Shown piece by piece: positions 58,841 through 64,000 of a DNA stretch of 64,000 nt. The stretch is from Alkalihalobacillus pseudalcaliphilus (GTDB lineage Bacteria; Bacillota; Bacilli; Bacillales; Bacillaceae_D), in contig NZ_JAQQWS010000001.1 in assembly GCF_028610675.1 (NCBI RefSeq), forward strand, positions 558,001 through 622,000. The letters run 5' to 3'. The notes under the pieces were generated by a model, which saw only the letters and a list, made by a program, of their open reading frames with translations, ran no database searches and was not told the origin of the DNA. A program made the position numbers and the translations under genes. Position 1 is the first letter of the stretch. Each line of letters starts with the position of its first letter.

Positions 58841-60604
58841 ATGAGGTTAGCTCAGCATTACGTGACTTTATGTCAATCAATAAAAGGAACTTCGATTAAA
58901 ATTTATATATCTGAAATTGCGAATATCCTACAATGTACAGAACGTTATGCGAAATCACTTTTAAAGCAAATGGGCGCCAAGCAATGGCTACAATGGCTAC
59001 CTAGTGCTGGTAGGTCAAAGCCATCAACTCTTATACTTGTAAAAACATTAGAGGACATGCAGCAAATTCAGGTTCAATTCCTTATTGAAAAAGGAAAAAC
59101 AGATGAAGCAATGAAATATCTTAAAGACAATGGCTGGGATCATAAACAAATCGTGGAGATACTTGGAAACCAAATGATTTGGTCAAGGAAAAATGGAGTA
59201 GATTCACTAAGCTATCCCTATTATCGACCCATACGTACCTTAATACCTTTTGAAGCGGCCACTAGACATGAAGGTCAGCTCATTCAACATATATTCAACC
59301 CATTAGTGCGATACAATCATAGAACCCATGAATTTATCCCTGAACTCATTCAATATTGGCAGTGTTTAGAAGATGGGACAAAATGGCGCTTTTATGTAAG
59401 GAAAGGCGTACTTTTTCATAATCATAAACGTTTGACAGCTCAAACGATTATCGAAAATTTTCATCTTTGGCAATTGAAATGGTCTGGTTGGAACCAAAAG
59501 CTCTTAAAACAAATCGAATCGATAGAGGTCCATTCAGAAACGGCTTTTACGGTCCAGCTAACAAAGCCCAATTATTTGTTCTTACACCTATTTTCAGACA
59601 AAAATGCCATGATTATCGATACTCAAAGCTATCGTCAGGATATACGACATTATCAATGGCATCCAATTGGTACGGGGCCTTACCAAATCAAAAAACATTT
59701 GAAAGACCAGATTACCTTACATGCGTTTCAAAACTATTACGGGTATCAACCATCTTTGGACCAAATTCATTTATTTTCTCTCCCTACCCCTCCTTACAAA
59801 AAAAGAAAAGTTTATTTTCAGATTACAAGCGAGGAGACGAAAAGTACTACGACATATGAAACATATCAACCAGAGTTAGGTGGAACCTTTCTATTTGTAA
59901 ACCATCAAAAAAAAGGAAAACATCAGCAGCCTGAATTTAGAAAAATGCTTTCTTATGCGATTGACCGTCAGCAGCTTTTTCAAAATCACCCCAGCCATGA
60001 CGTTTGGTTTCCGGATAGTCTCATTGATGAACATGCTTCACCACTTAGACAAAAGGTAAATGACTCTAAAGCTAAACAATGGTTTAAAGAGAACGGATTT
60101 ATCGGAGAGACTATCCGATTAACTTCAACGAATTTAGCACATGATGCTTATTTCAAATATGAATTGAAGGTTTTTAGACAACTTTTTAAAGAACTAGGAA
60201 TTCATTTGGAGACTAACATTGTGAATATTGAAGAGTTAGAAAACCCGGAAAAGCTTAGTCAAACAGATATTCTCATTTCCGGTATAATGGTTGGAGAAAA
60301 CAGATTAGTTTCGCTCTTAAACTTATTTACTGCTCGTCGGTCATTTCTTTATAACACCTTACCCACTCATATACAAACCGTCATAAACGAAATGGTTGAA
60401 AAAGTTATATCCAGTCGTTCTACTTTTGACGCCTATGCTGAAATACGAAAGTTAGAGGCCTTTCTATTAGAGCATGATTATATGATTTTTCTTTACCAAC
60501 GTCTTATTTCTTCAAAAGTAGTAGCTGATTCCAAACTAGCAGGTATAGAATTAAACCACTATAGTCGACTTAATTATGAAAAACTCTGGTATAAAATAGA
60601 GTAA
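58841..60604 (+). CDS. SgrR-like regulator: N-terminal DNA-binding plus solute-binding-protein domain
   Basis: 587 residues. Residues 1-110 are the SgrR_N winged helix (L-A-Q-H-Y-V-T-L-C; I-A-N-I-L-Q-C-T-E-R-Y-A-K-S-L-L-K-Q-M). From about 150 the protein is an SBP_bac_5 (oligopeptide-binding) fold: L-I-Q-H-I-F-N-P-L-V-R-Y, G-V-L-F-H-N-H-K-R-L-T-A, P-I-G-T-G-P-Y. There is no signal peptide, so it is cytoplasmic and senses a small ligand inside the cell. GTGGAGG precedes the ATG. Divergent from the MFS exporter. Confidence 0.87.
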   Translation: MRLAQHYVTLCQSIKGTSIKIYISEIANILQCTERYAKSLLKQMGAKQWLQWLPSAGRSKPSTLILVKTLEDMQQIQVQFLIEKGKTDEAMKYLKDNGWDHKQIVEILGNQMIWSRKNGVDSLSYPYYRPIRTLIPFEAATRHEGQLIQHIFNPLVRYNHRTHEFIPELIQYWQCLEDGTKWRFYVRKGVLFHNHKRLTAQTIIENFHLWQLKWSGWNQKLLKQIESIEVHSETAFTVQLTKPNYLFLHLFSDKNAMIIDTQSYRQDIRHYQWHPIGTGPYQIKKHLKDQITLHAFQNYYGYQPSLDQIHLFSLPTPPYKKRKVYFQITSEETKSTTTYETYQPELGGTFLFVNHQKKGKHQQPEFRKMLSYAIDRQQLFQNHPSHDVWFPDSLIDEHASPLRQKVNDSKAKQWFKENGFIGETIRLTSTNLAHDAYFKYELKVFRQLFKELGIHLETNIVNIEELENPEKLSQTDILISGIMVGENRLVSLLNLFTARRSFLYNTLPTHIQTVINEMVEKVISSRSTFDAYAEIRKLEAFLLEHDYMIFLYQRLISSKVVADSKLAGIELNHYSRLNYEKLWYKIE

Positions 60605-60652
60605 CTAGAAGACACTCCACCTTTTTAAGTAAGGTCGGTGTATAAAAAAAGA

Positions 60653-60930
60653 ATGAAAACAATTAAACCGACTTCACAGACAACAACTGAAAAGTTAGAA
60701 CAACGTGTTTCTTCATTTGAGCAATAAAATGCAGAGCTGACGACAAAAATTAAATGGTAAGAGGAATGTCATGAAATGCGTCTATAAAAAAAGTAAGCCA
60801 ATTCTTGATGTTTATTCAGTTTGGATATGCCAAGGCAAGACATTAAGTACTGTCGCAATCAGTGGGATAAGCTAAAGGCATTCTTGGAAGATAGTTACGT
60901 TTGATAAATCCTCATAGAAAAAATTTATTG
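60653..60930 (+). mobile_element. IS66-family transposase remnant
   Basis: The frame from ATG 60653 reads T-T-E-K-L-E-Q-R-V-S-S-F-E-Q-stop-N-A-E-L-T-T-K-I-K-W-stop, the coiled-coil start of IS66 TnpC proteins. About 100 bp later another frame reads N-Q-W-D-K-L-K-A-F-L-E-D-S-Y-V, the C-terminal element before the N-N-x-x-E-R motif. The 1.2 kb between has been deleted and both parts carry stops and shifts, so the element is dead. No inverted ends recognised. Confidence 0.7.
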
Positions 60931-61092
60931 GAACGAAAAAACGAAGGAAAATCAAAGGTAAGACAGAGCTCCCATAAATACATGACAGACTCCAATTTGA
61001 GAATGTGTTTTATAAAATTAAAAAAAGTGTTATAATAAAAGTTATGTAGATGCTATTCAAGAGTATAAAAGTAAGAATTTCGGTAATATTAA

Positions 61093-61383
61093 TAAAGAGT
61101 GATTGGATTAATTAAAGTGGATCAGGGTATTGAATTAATCAGTTAATTTGAACGTAGTAGGCTGTTTGAAAATTTAAGTAATGTTATTGTCACATTAGAG
61201 CAACTCTCATTAATCTATCTATATATGGTTATTTCAGATATGGGATATCACTACTTAAATTTATTACTCATTGACAATAATGATAGACAGAACGATTCAT
61301 TTTTTGAAAGTGATCACTTATATCGATTCCTGTTTACTTATGTTTCATTGGACACTCTTCTAGATTTAATTGTAGGAATTTAA
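61093..61383 (+). pseudogene. Broken reading frame of unknown family
   Basis: Reading from about 61093, one frame gives I-E-L-I-S-stop-F-E-R-S-R-L-F-E-N-L-S-N-V-I-V-T-L-E-Q-L-S, then Y-M-V-I-S-D-M-G-Y-H-Y-L-N-L-L-L-I-D-N-N-D to a TAA at 61381-61383: about 95 codons with one internal stop. Composition looks protein-like, but I do not recognise it and there is no clear start. Confidence 0.3.
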
Positions 61384-61438
61384 CCGAAAAGTGTCCACGA
61401 AACTTTACTAGCATTAAATTAGCAAATAGTTTACTTTT

Positions 61439-61696
61439 CTATCGTAGACAGCCTACTCCAATTTGCCCTACATTTCCTTTTTTCCAGTCAACACCGTAGT
61501 ACGAATAACCTTTTTGCATACAGAAAATACTTGCTGCTGTTATTACTATTATTGCGATAGCAGCTAACACAATTAATGAAACAATAAACCAGAATGGTGG
61601 ACCATTATATCCCTGTGTCCAATTTTCAATCCATTGCATAATCTTATCTTTTGCGCTCTCTTTCTTAACATATAAATTCGACATGATATAATTCAT
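61439..61696 (-). CDS. 85-residue membrane peptide with a two-cysteine tail, possible secreted-peptide precursor
   Basis: N-terminal polar part (1-35), one hydrophobic helix (about 36-59: F-W-F-I-V-S-L-I-V-L-A-A-I-A-I-I-V-I-T-A-A), then a 27-residue tail that starts F-C-M-Q-K-G-Y-S-Y-Y-G and ends G-V-G-C-L-R; its two cysteines could form a loop. Perfect AAGGAGGTGA ribosome site lies inside the end of the M50 gene, and start and stop overlap as ATGA, so expression is tied to that protease. Together with a permease this resembles processed bacteriocin or signal peptides. I do not recognise the family; the precursor role is inference. Confidence 0.65.
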   Translation of the reverse strand: MNYIMSNLYVKKESAKDKIMQWIENWTQGYNGPPFWFIVSLIVLAAIAIIVITAASIFCMQKGYSYYGVDWKKGNVGQIGVGCLR

Positions 61697-62223
61697 TGTT
61701 TTTCACCTCCTTTCAAAAGATAATAAATCACTTCTTTTAATATCATACTCCCATCTTTAAAAAAAGGTAGGATACTGAAAATATGACATGCATAGGAGAA
61801 AATAAGTAAATCCATAAAAAAGCTTTCCAGAGACAACCATTGTTTAATTAAGTATAGAAATACAGCTATAAGAAAGCATACTATCGGACCAGAACATGCA
61901 ATAAGAATGGATTTATAGCCATGTACTTTATCACAAGGAATTATACTAAAATGATTTGAATTAATTTTTATTCTAATATGACTGTTATTTGTAATTTTTT
62001 TTATAAATAATATATGCATATACTCATGTATGCTAATTGATAATATTCCACCTAAAAGATAGGTTAACGTGTATAAAATAATGTTAACTTTTATATAAAG
62101 TAATAATAATGAAGCAATAAAGAAAAAGATAAAGAAATAATTGCACCATTTCATATAAATTAGAACGTACTTAATAACATCAATAAATTTGATAGCATTA
62201 ATATCATTTTTTTTATCTACCAT
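61693..62223 (-). CDS. M50-type membrane metallopeptidase
   Basis: 176 residues, about five hydrophobic segments. Zinc motif H-E-Y-M-H in S-I-S-I-H-E-Y-M-H-I-L-F, and the second motif with the catalytic Asp in L-P-F-F-K-D-G-S-M-I. Size and layout resemble the M50 peptidases found in peptide-modification clusters such as yyd (YydH). It overlaps the 85-residue gene by 4 bp, so it may cleave that product within or near its membrane helix. Ribosome site weak. Confidence 0.75.
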   Translation of the reverse strand: MVDKKNDINAIKFIDVIKYVLIYMKWCNYFFIFFFIASLLLLYIKVNIILYTLTYLLGGILSISIHEYMHILFIKKITNNSHIRIKINSNHFSIIPCDKVHGYKSILIACSGPIVCFLIAVFLYLIKQWLSLESFFMDLLIFSYACHIFSILPFFKDGSMILKEVIYYLLKGGEKQ

Positions 62224-62234
62224 AATCTTTTACT

Positions 62235-62537
62235 TTACGTTTTGTCTTTTCTTTTTTTTTCTAAATAGACCTTAGTTAAAATTAAATACAAAATCCAAAA
62301 AAAGATAGTCGTTAAAATAATAGGTGCTAAATTATCAGTATTCACCCCTAGAGTTGTATATAAATCCCAGTCTGCGGTATTTTCCTCCACATTCACAAAC
62401 ACTGTGTTGAAAAATGAAGTTTTATATCCAGCTTCATCTTGAGTAAACATCAGCGTTATCAAACTAAATACTAAAATTACTATCGTACTTATCACAGCTA
62501 TCACTAGAGTTCCAATGATAATATTAACTTTCTTCAT
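62235..62537 (-). CDS. Small two-helix membrane protein of the peptide cluster
   Basis: 100 residues with membrane helices at about 7-29 and 72-92, joined by a 40-residue outer loop rich in Thr, Asn and Asp, and a lysine-rich C-terminal end. GAGGAG precedes the ATG. It overlaps the permease gene by 14 bp. No family recognised; immunity protein or permease partner are possible roles by context. Confidence 0.6.
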   Translation of the reverse strand: MKKVNIIIGTLVIAVISTIVILVFSLITLMFTQDEAGYKTSFFNTVFVNVEENTADWDLYTTLGVNTDNLAPIILTTIFFWILYLILTKVYLEKKRKDKT

Positions 62538-63960
62538 GTAAAAACTCCTCTTTTAGTTTTATTAATCCCAAACAACTTATATATATAACGAAAATATATA
62601 AAATCAGCATTAATATGCTATTGTACAGATTTGATAAATCTAAGAATTGTAATATTAATGATATAAACCCTGAAATTATTACCATTATTAAAAATCCAAT
62701 AAACGGTGAGAATGGGTTGTCCTTTTTTGCCGGGAATAAAATTCCAATTAAAGTTGCAAGTATAATTATTAAAACTAATTGACCAAAAATAATTAGAGTA
62801 TCATAAAGATTAAAGTTACCTTTATTTATAAGAAGCCCTAATATCAATATTGGTAATGACGTTATTAATATATATATATATTGACTGGTAATTAGATTTA
62901 GATAATCTTTAATTGCACTATAGTTAAATCTATAGTAATTTATTCTAATTGCATCAGTTTGAGTATAAATATAGAGTCCTGATGTAGTTACTAAAAACAT
63001 GGCATATAATGGATTCAATATATCTAGAAAAAGTAAAGAGATTGCTAAAAAATAGGCAATTATAAGAATTGTTAGGTTTTCCACTCTTCTCGATATTTGT
63101 AAAATATATAAATTAAACATAGTTAGTCTAAATTTAATAGGCTGTTTAATTTTTATATAATGATTATCTTCTGAACCGAAATTATTTGGGATATAAAGAA
63201 TGAACAGTAATAGTAAAAAACTGATTGTTACAAAAATTAAGAATGTAACAACAAACCCATAATTACTATACATTTCTATATAAAATTGGGACCAGTGACT
63301 AAAATCAGCAGTGTTATAATTTATATTAGTTATAGACTTCACTATATCTAGATATAATATTACCAATATAACTATAAAACCTAGAATTGAAACGAGAGAA
63401 CTTACTTTTTCTAATTTAATTACATTTAATGTATATAGAATTATAGAATTAATTAATTGTAATAATAAATATCCTGTTAAACTTGTAAAAATAACTGTAC
63501 AAATTAGTAAAGGAATATAGTGAATGTCAGTGCGTAATACTATTGCAATAATAACGGCCATACTAATTAGAAAAATAATGGTTAAAGACATAAGCAATTC
63601 AAAAAATATGAATGAACTATTTCTTTCATTATGTGTAATTGGCAACTGATTTGTTATATTTAAGAAATCCCCTTTTTTCAGGAAAATAATTCTAGTAAAA
63701 AGGAATATAATCATCGTCCAAACGATAATATTTACACCTTGCATTTTAATAACAAAATATATAAAGTTAATTTGTCCAGAAACATCGGTGTCATCTAAAA
63801 AAAAATATAGAAAAACTGTGCTTACCGTAATAGTTACTGCTATAGCAATAAAGATGAGAACTTTAAATATTTTCTCTTTTAATATACCCACACTTAGTAT
63901 TCTTCTTGAAATAAATAAGAAATATAGCTTTTGTAAATTAAAAATATTTTTCAATTTCAT
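62524..63960 (-). CDS. Large polytopic membrane protein, probable ABC exporter permease
   Basis: 478 residues with about twelve hydrophobic segments and few charged loops; the N-terminal 40 residues are basic. It has the look of bacteriocin-type ABC permeases such as SkfF but no motif that settles it. It starts inside the end of an upstream gene whose tail is visible at the edge (23-bp overlap), as ATPase-permease pairs often do. AT-rich codon use (many ATA and TTA) sets this cluster apart from the left part of the window and suggests transfer. Confidence 0.6.
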   Translation of the reverse strand: MKLKNIFNLQKLYFLFISRRILSVGILKEKIFKVLIFIAIAVTITVSTVFLYFFLDDTDVSGQINFIYFVIKMQGVNIIVWTMIIFLFTRIIFLKKGDFLNITNQLPITHNERNSSFIFFELLMSLTIIFLISMAVIIAIVLRTDIHYIPLLICTVIFTSLTGYLLLQLINSIILYTLNVIKLEKVSSLVSILGFIVILVILYLDIVKSITNINYNTADFSHWSQFYIEMYSNYGFVVTFLIFVTISFLLLLFILYIPNNFGSEDNHYIKIKQPIKFRLTMFNLYILQISRRVENLTILIIAYFLAISLLFLDILNPLYAMFLVTTSGLYIYTQTDAIRINYYRFNYSAIKDYLNLITSQYIYILITSLPILILGLLINKGNFNLYDTLIIFGQLVLIIILATLIGILFPAKKDNPFSPFIGFLIMVIISGFISLILQFLDLSNLYNSILMLILYIFVIYISCLGLIKLKEEFLHEES

Positions 63961-64000
63961 TTTTCATGCCCTCATAATCTATTAGTTCTTTAAAAACATT
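63938..64000 (-). CDS. C-terminal tail of a gene cut by the window edge (probably the ABC ATPase)
   Basis: The minus-strand frame is open from the edge to a TAA at 63938-63940, giving 20 residues ending K-N-E-I-E-K-Y-F. It overlaps the permease start by 23 bp and contains the GAGGGC ribosome site for it. The ATPase call rests only on position; the tail itself has no motif. Confidence 0.4.
   Translation of the reverse strand, partial: NVFKELIDYEGMKNEIEKYF

Larger units (their letters stand above)
60605..61438. other. Decayed region between the SgrR gene and the peptide cluster
   Basis: Holds the IS66 remnant (60653-60930) and a broken reading frame of unknown type (61093-61383). A TGGACACT/AGTGTCCA inverted repeat (61349-61356, 61390-61397) lies near the end of the peptide cluster. 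No intact gene. Confidence 0.6.

Overview
The window looks like a chromosomal segment of an aerobic, endospore-forming, low-GC Bacillaceae member, probably of the halo- or alkaliphilic kind. It carries a GerA-type germinant receptor operon, YtxJ (bacillithiol redox), YflT and YkuD family proteins, a sigma-B-like promoter, two BCCT osmolyte transporters (one dead), and pdxST with a divergent pdxR. No rRNA or tRNA genes were recognised. I could not identify a species.

Left part (1-25 kb): the tail of an FtsX-type permease; scattered acetyltransferases and serine hydrolases; a MocR regulator divergent from an Asp/Glu racemase-family gene; an SCO1-type copper chaperone; a four-gene unit of M50 protease, GNAT, TPR and SHOCT proteins; a GmhB-like phosphatase; a decayed zone with a P450 fragment and a broken BCCT gene; a VanR/VanS-like two-component system with a VanY-like carboxypeptidase; a TetR gene followed by a c-di-AMP (ydaO-type) riboswitch that has no gene behind it; and a coupled PLP racemase/aldolase-type plus lactone oxidase pair.

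Middle part (25-50 kb): a ROK repressor beside a 37-bp perfect palindrome; a nitronate monooxygenase; a possible small membrane toxin; pdxST/pdxR; a D-3-hydroxybutyrate module (GntP permease, dehydrogenase, sigma-54 activator, with a visible -24/-12 promoter and two palindromic activator sites); the ger operon in A-C-D-B order; an aldehyde dehydrogenase; and an acid-sugar operon (KdgT permease, DUF1537 kinase, PdxA2 dehydrogenase) under a PrpR_N-type regulator that lacks the sigma-54 contact motif.

Right part (50-64 kb): a KstD-like flavoprotein; a BCCT transporter fused to an RCK_C (TrkA-C) domain; repeat-rich DNA with a 51-bp minisatellite; an MFS exporter facing a PlcR-like regulator with three operator-like sites; a YkuD transpeptidase; an MFS/SgrR divergent pair; an IS66 remnant; and, in AT-richer DNA at the edge, a cluster (membrane permease, small membrane protein, M50 protease, 85-residue Cys-containing membrane peptide) that looks like an uncharacterised peptide-processing and export system.

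Much of the non-coding DNA belongs to a family of dispersed repeats that start, and often end, with TTTGTATGAAAGTT. Copies lie near 16.1, 18.1, 22.5, 27.2-27.7, 50.6-51.1 and 53.2-53.7 kb; the copies near 27-33 kb and 50-53 kb are partly inverted relative to each other. The two observations that bear on c-di-AMP (orphan riboswitch, BCCT-RCK_C fusion) and the right-edge peptide cluster are the most worthwhile leads.
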